Of a stretch of DNA of 34,649 nucleotides, positions 16,301 through 23,214 are shown piece after piece; position 1 is the stretch's first letter, and each line of letters starts with the position of its first letter. The stretch lies in assembly GCA_028280965.1 (NCBI GenBank), contig JANQKT010000167.1, forward strand, positions 1 through 34,649, given 5' to 3'. The DNA is from Phycisphaeraceae bacterium (GTDB taxonomy: Bacteria > Planctomycetota > Phycisphaerae > Phycisphaerales > Phycisphaeraceae). A program made the position numbers and the translations under genes. The notes below the pieces were generated by a model that was given only the letters and a program-made list of their open reading frames with translations, searched no databases and was not told the DNA's origin.

Positions 16301-16625
16301 GCCGCGCGGCGCGATCGGTTTTGCGCCCAAGATCGATCCGGAGAACTTCCGCGGCGCATTTACCGCCGCCGAGGGATGGGGCAGCTACCGGCAGTCGCTG
16401 GACAATCAGACGCTGACCGCAGAGATCAGCCTCGCCTGGGGCACCCTGTCGCTCCAGTCAATCCGGATCCAGCTGCCCGACGCGTCGGCCGCACGCATCG
16501 TCAAGATCGATGCCCAGCCCGTCACGTTTGATCGCACGGACGACGGGGCCATCATCATCAAGCCCGGGCGGGCACGCACGCTCAAGCCGGGCCAGGCCCT
16601 GCAGATCGAAGTCGGCCTCGAGTAG
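13383..16625 (+). CDS. GH116-family glycoside hydrolase lipoprotein with an inserted jelly-roll domain
   Basis: A 1080-residue exported enzyme of the glucosylceramidase/beta-glucosidase family GH116. The chosen ATG gives a signal peptide (MKNTIKR, hydrophobic stretch, then TTPGC) with a probable lipidated C26; an upstream ATG at 13344 would add 13 residues without signal-like character. An N-terminal beta-sandwich starts at about residue 45 and is interrupted at about 255-415 by a module (DFEDGYGDW, LTSPAIEIKRKFISFLVAGG, TGGWGHIQADDF) of the kind attached to GH32 enzymes and planctomycete exported proteins. The alpha-barrel catalytic part has THVTHYEQAFGRLFP; E720 (VLEGPQYHTLD) aligns with the GH116 nucleophile and D809 (HVDQLLGNYW) with the acid/base. 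Substrate unknown. Confidence 0.88.
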   Translation: MKNTIKRSAVSSLLTITLLFHTTPGCTQTTEYPAEQALLNKGFSQDWVDALTERGEPRWYAGDELNYVGLPVGGLYAGQLYLGGDGRLWYWDIFNQAVLNPGGPGDKFYNTPMLPKDYRGVSSGFVLEVNDQAVMLDGRGFKDVRFRGEYPIGRVRLSDDDLPVAVELEAFSPFSPTDSDLSSLPATVMHYTLTNTSDKPIEVRVGGWFENAGNRRAVRAGVMQGRVSEIEGIAGLLLSADAATAEASAREDQTIQDFEDGYGDWVARGDAFGDSPFVQKQQAAWQTIVGSQAAKLANTHNTRVGNSSVAADQLTGTLTSPAIEIKRKFISFLVAGGSYTGTNVAGGEVNGATAVQVIVDGKVIATTTGENTNTHRAANIDVTQYQGKKATIRIVDSRTGGWGHIQADDFIQTDTPRQVSTLAADTGTMAFARLDGKALSIATDALPGSWEPALNKAGDTIPDNSGVLRSETVTLAPGASAEFSYAVAWHFENGQLGSLFPGEITRRGAQRNYYTKTFDNAAQVISHLAENHEDLATTTRLWRDTWYDSTLPVWLLDRLFLSTNCLATTAAFRMHDAERKDLDGRTYFWEGVYLGPGTCTHVTHYEQAFGRLFPDAARAQREVTDFNAGWDDNLGYSRYRAEWGIGQHFGIPHAIDGHAGTILRTYREHTTSTDDAFLKAVWPRVKRAVRFMIDQDAGRGFFATRVPEHARNQVPDGVLEGPQYHTLDKYWNGVIPWHSGLYLASLRATAEMARDMGDDAFADECHRIAELGKVNLAERTFNEAYGYFVQHPETDGEQLINTNIGCHVDQLLGNYWTQQANLAPVFPQEKAHSALAQIFNHNFYRRNDSYRKDALIKVHRYYADDDEPGTFICTFPHGGAREAVPSKGNDWDGLVAGYFSENMTGFTYPVAAQLIEAGMVTEGLALCRAIHDRYAEAPLRRNPFNEIEYGNHYTRAMSSYGVYLAASGFSYHGPRGAIGFAPKIDPENFRGAFTAAEGWGSYRQSLDNQTLTAEISLAWGTLSLQSIRIQLPDASAARIVKIDAQPVTFDRTDDGAIIIKPGRARTLKPGQALQIEVGLE

Positions 16626-16688
16626 CACGCGTTCAAAGGAATCTACAGCACCACCACCAAGCCGACCGCCAACACAGCGCGGCTGGGC

Positions 16689-16694
16689 TACGAT
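16689..16694 (+). promoter_or_regulatory. -10-like box of cysE
   Basis: TACGAT ends 6 nt before the ATG at 16701, the normal distance to a transcription start. No Shine-Dalgarno is visible, so a leaderless mRNA is likely. No -35 hexamer is evident. Confidence 0.42.
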
Positions 16695-16700
16695 ATATCT

Positions 16701-17708
16701 ATGGCCCCGCCTTCCAAACCCGAGACCGATCCCCGGAACGCCCCCCGGACCGACCTGACCCGCTCGACCCGGCTCGAACAGGTCGTCGATGCCCTGCTTG
16801 AGACCTACCCTGAGGACGAGCGCACCCAGCACATCGACGCGACCTTCCTGCCCAGCCGCGCCGAGGCCATCCGCATCATCGAGCTCGGCCGACGCATCGT
16901 CTTCCCCGGCTTCTTCGACGAGCGACGCATCACCTCCGACAACGTCCGCTTCCACGTCGGCGAGCTCTTGAACGAACTCGACGAAGTCCTCTACGAGCAG
17001 GTCCGCCAGGCGCTGCGCTACGGCCAGAACATCAAGGCCGAGGGCACCGGCGATCAGTGCGACGACTGTGATGTCAAGGCCCGCGAGATCACCGACGAGT
17101 TGTTGGCGGCGATCCCGATGCTCCGCCGGGCGATCTCCAAGGACGTCCAGGCCGCGTACGACGGCGACCCGGCGGCCAAGGGCACGGACGAGGCCGTCTT
17201 CTGCTACCCCGGCATCGACGCGATCTTCATCCACCGCGTCGCGCACAAGCTCTGCCAGCTCGGCGTGCCGATGCTCCCGCGCATCATGTCCGAGTACGCC
17301 CACAACGAGACCGGCGTCGACATCCACCCCGGCGCGACCATCGGCGAGTCGTTCTTCATCGACCACGCGACCGGTGTCGTCATCGGCGAGACATGCGTCA
17401 TCGGCAACCGCGTCAAGATCTACCAGGGCGTCACCCTCGGCGCGCTGTCCACCAAGGGTGGGCAGGCCTGGCGCGGCCGCAAACGCCACCCCACCATCGA
17501 AGATGACGTCACCATCTACGCCGGCGCCACGATCCTCGGCGGGGACACGGTCATCGGCGCCCGCTCGACGATCGCCGGCTCGGTGTTCATTACGCACTCT
17601 GTCCCGCCGGACCACAGCGTCCTCGCCGACCTGCCCACGCCCAAGCTCAAGGCCCGGCGTGGGGCCAAACAGACGGGCAACGACCTGGAGCTGGGCGGCG
17701 GGATCTGA
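16701..17708 (+). CDS. cysE: Serine O-acetyltransferase
   Basis: A 335-residue enzyme making O-acetylserine from serine and acetyl-CoA, the first step of cysteine synthesis. The C-terminal left-handed beta-helix of hexapeptide repeats runs from about 200 to 300. VDIHPGATIG and FIDHATGVVIGETC contain D207 and H222, spaced 15 apart as are the catalytic D143 and H158 of E. coli CysE. The N-terminal helical region is long (about 200 residues), as in the EpsC/SrpH-type enzymes, and contains CDDCDVKA. The C-terminal tail (about 300-335, ending DLELGGGI) is longer than in E. coli, where the tail is the site of cysteine feedback and of CysK binding. No other cysteine synthesis gene is adjacent. Confidence 0.92.
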   Translation: MAPPSKPETDPRNAPRTDLTRSTRLEQVVDALLETYPEDERTQHIDATFLPSRAEAIRIIELGRRIVFPGFFDERRITSDNVRFHVGELLNELDEVLYEQVRQALRYGQNIKAEGTGDQCDDCDVKAREITDELLAAIPMLRRAISKDVQAAYDGDPAAKGTDEAVFCYPGIDAIFIHRVAHKLCQLGVPMLPRIMSEYAHNETGVDIHPGATIGESFFIDHATGVVIGETCVIGNRVKIYQGVTLGALSTKGGQAWRGRKRHPTIEDDVTIYAGATILGGDTVIGARSTIAGSVFITHSVPPDHSVLADLPTPKLKARRGAKQTGNDLELGGGI

Positions 17709-17803
17709 CCCAAGCCCCGGATTCACATGCTCGGCTGTTCAGACACGCAACGCCTAGAATAAATGTCGATGTATCGATCGCACTGTGCGGACGCTCGATC
17801 GCC

Positions 17804-18496
17804 ATGGCCCACACCCTCACCGTCGATTTCAGCCGACCGATCCGCCTGTTCCCGCTGGCCAAGTGCATCCTGCTGCCGCACGCGACGGTCCCGCTGCACA
17901 TCTTTGAGCCGCGCTACCGGGCGATGACCCGTGATGCGCTCGACACCGACGGGCTGATCGCGATGGCGACCTTCGCCGGCGACGGCTACCGCGAGGACTA
18001 CGAGGGCAACCCCGCCATCCGCGAACACGTCTGCGTCGGCTACCTCGCCCACCACGAGCGGCTCCCCGACGGGCGGTACAACATCCTGCTGCAGGGCGTC
18101 GCCCGGGCGCGCATCCAAGAAGAGATCGAGCCGCACGAGGACGGCTACCGCCGGGCCGTCCTCCGCCCGACCGAAGAGGGCGTGATGGAGATCGACCTGG
18201 AGTCGCAGCGGCAGCAGCTCGAGCAGATGCTCGGCGACGAAGACCTCCAACAGCTCGCGTGCATCCGCAATGTCAGCAACTGGCTGACGCCGGACCTGCC
18301 AACACCTGTCGCGGTGGACCTCGCGTGGCAAGCCGCGTCGCGCGACCACGAGCAGCGGTACGAGATCCTCCAAGAGCCGTGCGTGTTCAAGCGTTTCGCC
18401 CGTCTGGCGCGCCACCTCGAACAGACCCGCAAGACCCTCGCCCTAGCCCGACGGATGGGCCCGTGCATGAGCGAGACCGGGCTGCCGTTGAACTAA
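17804..18496 (+). CDS. LON substrate-binding-domain protein
   Basis: A 230-residue protein made of the Lon N-terminal (LAN/PUA-like) domain alone: PIRLFPLAKCILLPHATVPL then HIFEPRYRAMTRDAL at about 8-45, and GRYNILLQGVARARI at about 90. There is no AAA+ or protease part. Such stand-alone proteins are widespread and of unsettled function. The second half is helical and ends with LARRMGPCMSETGLPLN. A TAGAAT at 17755-17760 may be its -10 box, giving a leader of about 37 nt. The next gene, pcrA, starts 23 bases after its stop. Confidence 0.85.
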   Translation: MAHTLTVDFSRPIRLFPLAKCILLPHATVPLHIFEPRYRAMTRDALDTDGLIAMATFAGDGYREDYEGNPAIREHVCVGYLAHHERLPDGRYNILLQGVARARIQEEIEPHEDGYRRAVLRPTEEGVMEIDLESQRQQLEQMLGDEDLQQLACIRNVSNWLTPDLPTPVAVDLAWQAASRDHEQRYEILQEPCVFKRFARLARHLEQTRKTLALARRMGPCMSETGLPLN

Positions 18497-18507
18497 GACC
18501 GCCCTGC

Positions 18508-18513
18508 TACACT
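18508..18513 (+). promoter_or_regulatory. -10-like box of pcrA
   Basis: TACACT in CTACACTCCCCGC ends 6 nt before the ATG at 18520. The same extended sequence precedes trpS and cysS, implying a leaderless mRNA. Confidence 0.48.
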
Positions 18514-18519
18514 CCCCGC

Positions 18520-20844
18520 ATGCCAACGGATTCCCAGCCCGTCACGGACGACCCGCTGCTCGCCGGCCTGACCGCGCCGCAGCTCGAAGCGGTCGTGCAC
18601 CTGGACGGCCCGCTGCTTGTGCTGGCCGGGCCCGGCTCAGGCAAGACGCGGGTGATCACCCGCCGGGTCGCGCACCTGATCCAGCGGTGCGGGGTCGCGC
18701 CGTGGAACGTGCTGGCGATCACGTTCACCAACAAGGCCGCTGCGGAGATGCGCGAGCGCATCGACACGCTGCTCACCGAGCGGCAGACCCGCGCGGTGAC
18801 GATCTGCACCTTCCACAGCCTGTGCGCCCGCCTGCTTCGCCAGTACGCCGACCGGCTCGGCCTGCCGGCCGGCTACTCGATCTACGACACCGCCGACCAG
18901 AAGCGGGCGATGAAACAAGCGCTCGAGGACCTGGAGATCAGCAGCAAGAACTTCCCCCCCGCCACCGTATTGGCCGCGATCAGCAACGCAAAGAACGACC
19001 TGACTGGGCCGGAGGCGTTCGCCACGAACGCGGCGAACTTTTACGACCGCACGGTCGCCAAGCTCTACACGCGCTACGCCGAGATCCTCACGAAGAACCG
19101 CGCGCTGGACTTTGACGACCTGCTCTTGAAGACTGTCCAGCTCATGCGCCAGCACCCCGAGGCGCTCGACGAGCTGCGCGGGCGTTTCCAGTACGTGCTC
19201 ATCGACGAGTACCAGGACACCAACCACGCCCAGTTCATGATCGCCAACACGCTCGCCAGCGAGCACAAGAACATCATGGCGACCGGCGACCCGGACCAAT
19301 CCATCTACGGCTGGCGCGGCGCGAATATCCGCAACATCCTCGAGTTCGAGGACCACTACCCCGACCCGACGATCGTCCGGCTCGAGCAGAACTACCGCTC
19401 GACAAGACAGATCCTGAACACGGCCGACGCCCTGATCCGCCACAACCGCGGGCGCAAGCACAAGGAGCTGTGGACCGAGAACCCCGACGGCGAGCCGGTC
19501 CAGATCGTCACCCACCACGACGAGCGCGGCGAGGCCCGCTGGGTCGTGGACACCTTCCGCGGCCTGCACGACAAGCAAGGCGTCCCGTGGGGGCATATGG
19601 CCGTGTTTTATCGCGTCAACTCGCTGTCGCGTGTGATGGAAGAAGCGCTCCGCGACGGCGGCGTGCCCTACCAGATCGCGCGCGGCACCGCGTTCTACGA
19701 CCGCAAGGAGATCAAGGACGCCGTCGCCTACCTCCGCACCATCGCGAACCCGGCGGACGAAGTGAACCTCCTGCGCATCATCAACACCCCCGCCCGCGGG
19801 ATCAGTGCCGCGACGGTCAAGCGGATGCAGGCCTACTCGCTGGCCGAGAACGCCGCGATGGACACGATCCTCGCCAACCCGCTGGTGCTGACGAACATCA
19901 ACACGCGTGCGCAGAACGCGGTCGCCAGGTTCGACAAGACCCTGCGGGGCTGGAAGCAGACGGTTGAACAAGACGGCGTCGATGAAACAGCCGAGCGGAC
20001 CAGCCTGCGCTACTTCGTCGAGCGCGTCCTGCGCGAATCCGGGCTCGAAGACGCGTACCGCAACGACAAGTCCGACCCGGACCAGGACCGCCTGGCCAAC
20101 CTCGGCGAGCTCGTGTCGTCCGCACAGCAGTTCGAGGCCGAGTACATCGTCGAGATCGAGGCCGACAGCGACGGGCGTGAGACCGACGCGCCGCTGCAGG
20201 ACAAGCTGCTGGCCTTCCTCGAACGCATCGCGCTGATCGCGGACATCGACGGCGTCAGCTCCGACCAGGGCCAGGTCACGCTGATGACCCTCCATGCCGC
20301 GAAGGGCCTGGAGTTCCCCGCGGTCGCGATGATCGGCTTCGAGGACGGCTTGCTGCCTCACCAGCGGGCGAACACAGACGAGAGCGAGCTCGAAGAGGAG
20401 CGTAGGCTTGCGTTTGTCGGGATCACAAGGGCCGGGCGGCACCTGTACCTGACCCATGCCCGGTCGCGCACGGTGTTCGGCCAGACCCAGGCGACGATGC
20501 GTAGCCGTTTCTTCGATGAGCTGCCCGAGCACGCGGTGTCGTTTGTCGAGCCGGACGACGACGGCTTTGGCGCTGATGACGACCCGTTCGCGGGACGGGA
20601 ACTGCGCTCGACCGCGGCCAAACAGGCGTCGCTGTTCCCCAAGGGCACGAAGGTCCGTCATCCCAAGTTCGGCGAGGGCGTCGTGCTGGACGTCGGCGCG
20701 ATGGGCTCGATCACCCGGGCATCGGTTCGTTTCTACACGCACGGCCGGAAGACACTTGTGCTGCAGTACGCCAACCTCGAACGCATCGGCGGGCCGGCGG
20801 ACGCGGACGACTCGTTTGTAGTAGAGGACGATATCCCGATATGA
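18520..20844 (+). CDS. pcrA: ATP-dependent DNA helicase UvrD/PcrA
   Basis: A 774-residue superfamily 1A 3'-5' helicase for excision repair and removal of recombination or replication blocks. Motifs in order: Q motif LTAPQLEAV (17-25), Walker A AGPGSGKT (36-43), ITFTNKAAAEMRERI, CTFHSLCARLL, Walker B DEYQDTN (229-235), GDPDQSIYGWRGA, LEQNYRS, TLHAAKGLEF and VGITRAGRHLYLTHA. The C-terminal Tudor-like region (KGTKVRHPKFGEGVVLDV, ending LERIGGP) is the PcrA-type tail that contacts RNA polymerase. The reading frame extends back to 18259 inside the LON gene, but homology starts at MPTDSQPVTDD and a -10-like box lies just before it. Its stop overlaps the trpF start by 4 bases (ATGA). Confidence 0.96.
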   Translation: MPTDSQPVTDDPLLAGLTAPQLEAVVHLDGPLLVLAGPGSGKTRVITRRVAHLIQRCGVAPWNVLAITFTNKAAAEMRERIDTLLTERQTRAVTICTFHSLCARLLRQYADRLGLPAGYSIYDTADQKRAMKQALEDLEISSKNFPPATVLAAISNAKNDLTGPEAFATNAANFYDRTVAKLYTRYAEILTKNRALDFDDLLLKTVQLMRQHPEALDELRGRFQYVLIDEYQDTNHAQFMIANTLASEHKNIMATGDPDQSIYGWRGANIRNILEFEDHYPDPTIVRLEQNYRSTRQILNTADALIRHNRGRKHKELWTENPDGEPVQIVTHHDERGEARWVVDTFRGLHDKQGVPWGHMAVFYRVNSLSRVMEEALRDGGVPYQIARGTAFYDRKEIKDAVAYLRTIANPADEVNLLRIINTPARGISAATVKRMQAYSLAENAAMDTILANPLVLTNINTRAQNAVARFDKTLRGWKQTVEQDGVDETAERTSLRYFVERVLRESGLEDAYRNDKSDPDQDRLANLGELVSSAQQFEAEYIVEIEADSDGRETDAPLQDKLLAFLERIALIADIDGVSSDQGQVTLMTLHAAKGLEFPAVAMIGFEDGLLPHQRANTDESELEEERRLAFVGITRAGRHLYLTHARSRTVFGQTQATMRSRFFDELPEHAVSFVEPDDDGFGADDDPFAGRELRSTAAKQASLFPKGTKVRHPKFGEGVVLDVGAMGSITRASVRFYTHGRKTLVLQYANLERIGGPADADDSFVVEDDIPI

Positions 20845-21530
20845 GCCGGACGCGGATCAAGATTTGTGGCATTAAAGACGTAGACACCGCGCTCGCTGCA
20901 GTGGACGCGGGTGCGGACGCGATCGGTCTTGTGTTTGTTGAGAAGTCGCCGCGCCACATAACAGTCAAACAGGCAAAGCGTATCGCCGATGCCTTGCCGG
21001 CATTTGTAGAGCCCGTCGGCCTTTTTGTGGACTCCCCCCCGGATCAGATTAAGCACATCGCTCAAGAGGCGGGTCTTAAAACAATCCAACTCCATGGGCA
21101 TGAATCGCTGGCGGTCCTCGACGAATTGACTGGCCTATCTGTTATCCGCGCCTTTGCGATGCAAAGCCGAACAAAGGATGAGATCAACTCATGGATAGAA
21201 CACCCGCTTGTCAAAGCCGTCTTAATCGACACGCCTCCATCTGAATCCGCGACGCTAACAGGAGGGAGCGGACAAACCTTTGACTGGAAGCAGCTCAAGC
21301 ATGAGCCTTACGGGTCTTACCAGCCGCTCATTCTCGCCGGAGGCCTGACACCCCGCAATGTCGCCCAGGCCATTCATACGTGCTCCCCTTATGCGGTTGA
21401 TGTTTCCAGCGGCGTTGAATCTTCGCGTGGCGTCAAAGACTCCGGATTGATCTATCAATTCTGCTCGGCCGTAAAAGACGCGGATTTCGACCGCGGCGAG
21501 TTAGTACAACGCCTGCCAGACGACCTTTAA
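20841..21530 (+). CDS. trpF: Phosphoribosylanthranilate isomerase
   Basis: A 229-residue beta/alpha-barrel enzyme of tryptophan synthesis converting phosphoribosylanthranilate to CdRP. RIKICGIKD (5-13) contains the catalytic C9, and VDVSSGVESSRGVKD near 190 holds the catalytic aspartate and the phosphate-binding loop. LHGHE and ILAGGLTPRNV are also typical. It overlaps pcrA by 4 bases, so it is translationally coupled, and trpS follows 22 bases later. No other trp synthesis gene is in the window. The sequence is visibly less GC-rich than pcrA or trpS, with more A/T third positions (AAA, GTT, TTA). Confidence 0.95.
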   Translation: MSRTRIKICGIKDVDTALAAVDAGADAIGLVFVEKSPRHITVKQAKRIADALPAFVEPVGLFVDSPPDQIKHIAQEAGLKTIQLHGHESLAVLDELTGLSVIRAFAMQSRTKDEINSWIEHPLVKAVLIDTPPSESATLTGGSGQTFDWKQLKHEPYGSYQPLILAGGLTPRNVAQAIHTCSPYAVDVSSGVESSRGVKDSGLIYQFCSAVKDADFDRGELVQRLPDDL

Positions 21531-21537
21531 CTTACGC

Positions 21538-21543
21538 TACAAT
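21538..21543 (+). promoter_or_regulatory. -10-like box of trpS
   Basis: TACAAT in CTACAATCCCCGC ends 9 nt before the trpS ATG. The near-identical context before cysS and pcrA supports a real promoter element. Confidence 0.5.
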
Positions 21544-21552
21544 CCCCGCCTT

Positions 21553-22560
21553 ATGAAACGTGTGCTTTCGGGCCTGCAACCGTCGGGCCGGCTCCATCTC
21601 GGCAACTACTGCGGCGCGATCAAGCAGTTCATCCGGCTGCAGGATAACCACGAGATGTTCGTGTTTGTCGCGTCGTACCACGCGCTGACCTCATCGCGTA
21701 ACGCGGCGCAGCTGCGGGCGGACACCCGGCAGGTTGTGATTGATTACCTCGCGTTCGGGCTCGACCCCGCGAAAACGAACGTTTATCTGCAGCAGGATGT
21801 GCCGCAGGTGTGTGAATTGACATGGCTCTTGTCGTGCGTGTGCCCGAAACACATGATGGACAAGGCGACGAGCTTCAAGGACAAGACCGCCAGGGGCCTG
21901 CCCGCGTCGATCGGGCTGTACACCTACCCGATCCTGCAGGCGGCGGACATCCTCGCGGTGGACCCGGACCTGGTGCCGGTCGGCGAGGATCAGCGGCAGC
22001 ACATCGAGATCACGCGCGACTTGGCGCAGAAGTTCAACCATCATTTTGCCCCCGGAAGTGCTGACGATCCCTCCAAGGCCGTGTTCAAGATCCCCGATGC
22101 CATGATCCGCGCCGACAGCGGCGCGACGGTTCCGGGGGTCGATGGGCAGAAGATGAGCAAGAGCTACAACAACGGGATCGACCCGTTTATGGACGAGAAG
22201 CCGCTGCGCAAGCGGGTCATGAAGATCGTCGCGGACTCGACACCGATCGATCAGCCCAAGGACGCGGGCCGGGACACGACGTTCCAGATTTTTAGCGCGA
22301 TCGCCGGGTCGGAGGATGAGCGGACCAAGGACCTGCGTGACAAATATGCAAACCCGCCTTCAGATGGTTTCGGCTACGGCCACGCGAAGCAGGCGCTGTT
22401 CGAGCTGATCCTCGATGAGTTCGGCGAAGCGCGCAAACGGCGTGTCGAGCTGATGAATGATCCCGGCTATGTCGAGCAGGTCCTAAAGGACGGTGCAGCC
22501 GCGGCGGTCGCAAGGGTGGCGGAGGTGACCGCGCGGGCGCGGGCGGCGGCGGGCCTTTAA
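21553..22560 (+). CDS. trpS: Tryptophanyl-tRNA synthetase
   Basis: A 335-residue class I enzyme charging tRNA-Trp. SGLQPSGRLHLGNY (6-19) carries the HIGH-type ATP motif, and KMSKS is at 200-204 in VDGQKMSKSYNN. VPVGEDQRQHIEITRDLAQKFN is the conserved tryptophan-pocket segment. Length and order match bacterial TrpRS. The start is the only reasonable ATG; there is no Shine-Dalgarno and a -10-like box is next to it. No T-box or leader is possible because only 22 bases separate it from trpF. The stop is immediately followed by a palindromic repeat. Confidence 0.97.
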   Translation: MKRVLSGLQPSGRLHLGNYCGAIKQFIRLQDNHEMFVFVASYHALTSSRNAAQLRADTRQVVIDYLAFGLDPAKTNVYLQQDVPQVCELTWLLSCVCPKHMMDKATSFKDKTARGLPASIGLYTYPILQAADILAVDPDLVPVGEDQRQHIEITRDLAQKFNHHFAPGSADDPSKAVFKIPDAMIRADSGATVPGVDGQKMSKSYNNGIDPFMDEKPLRKRVMKIVADSTPIDQPKDAGRDTTFQIFSAIAGSEDERTKDLRDKYANPPSDGFGYGHAKQALFELILDEFGEARKRRVELMNDPGYVEQVLKDGAAAAVARVAEVTARARAAAGL

Positions 22561-22645
22561 CCGTTTCGCGGGTGACGCGCAGCGTCCCATGCGAAGCATC
22601 TGTCACAATTCCAGAACGGGACGCTGCGCGTCACCCGCGAAACGG
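22561..22645. repeat. Palindromic element, family A copy 2, at a convergent junction
   Basis: Perfect 28-nt inverted repeats (22561-22588 and 22618-22645) flank a 29-nt spacer that holds a small ATGC-GAA-GCAT hairpin. The arm core CGGGTGACGCGCAGCG differs at two positions from the arm at 7176-7264. The spacers also share an RCATCT stretch and a CAAT. It begins on the base after the trpS stop and faces fliS, so it may end transcription from both sides. Confidence 0.92.
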
Positions 22646-22668
22646 ATCAATCTGCTTTTAGATGGTAC

Positions 22669-23076
22669 CTACGCCGCGCCGCTCTCCGCGGTGTCGCCGG
22701 AGGTTGCCTTCTCGATCAATAGCGCCCACGTCTCGCGCTCGTAACGCAGCAGCTTGACCGCTTCGTCCAGCGGTTCGATCTCGCGCTTCGTGCTCGCATC
22801 AATGAGCAGGCGGTAGATGTAGGTGTACAGCGCGGTGAGCCGCTCGGTGACCTCGGGCATGACCTCGCGGTTCAGCGAGTTGGACAGCTCGAGCACGATC
22901 TTCTGGGCCTTGGAGATGTTCGTGTACGAGACGTCGAAGTCCTTCGCCTCGATGCCCTTGCGGCCCTGGCTGAGAAAGCGGAGGGCGCCATCGAACAGCA
23001 TCAGGCGGAGCTGCTCGGGCTTGGCGGTGAGCACCTGGTTGCGGAGGTACGGGTTGGCTTGTGCGGTCGGTGTCAT
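22669..23076 (-). CDS. fliS: Flagellar export chaperone FliS
   Basis: A 135-residue helical protein that binds the C terminus of flagellin in the cytoplasm and keeps it from polymerising early. The start NPYLRNQVLTAKPEQLRLMLFDGALRFL (residues 8-35) is the FliS signature, and the TERLTALYTYIYRLLIDAS helix follows. It is preceded on the same strand by fliD with a 138-base gap, the usual fliD-fliS order. No flagellin gene is in the window. Confidence 0.93.
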   Translation of the reverse strand: MTPTAQANPYLRNQVLTAKPEQLRLMLFDGALRFLSQGRKGIEAKDFDVSYTNISKAQKIVLELSNSLNREVMPEVTERLTALYTYIYRLLIDASTKREIEPLDEAVKLLRYERETWALLIEKATSGDTAESGAA

Positions 23077-23214
23077 GGCCGGTGAGTCGGATTCTTCCCT
23101 CGATCGGCCCGCGCTCGGGCCCTTGCTCAGGCGTTATCGGCTTGGTCGGTCGGCGGGTTCAATCGAGTTCGATGTCGTCCAATAATCTGCTATCAAAACA
23201 GGCGCAAACGGTGA

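Noticed and set aside
18259..18519. Upstream extension of the pcrA reading frame
   Set aside because: It lies inside the LON-domain gene in another frame and has no helicase homology; the start at 18520 is supported by the N-terminal motif and a -10-like box.
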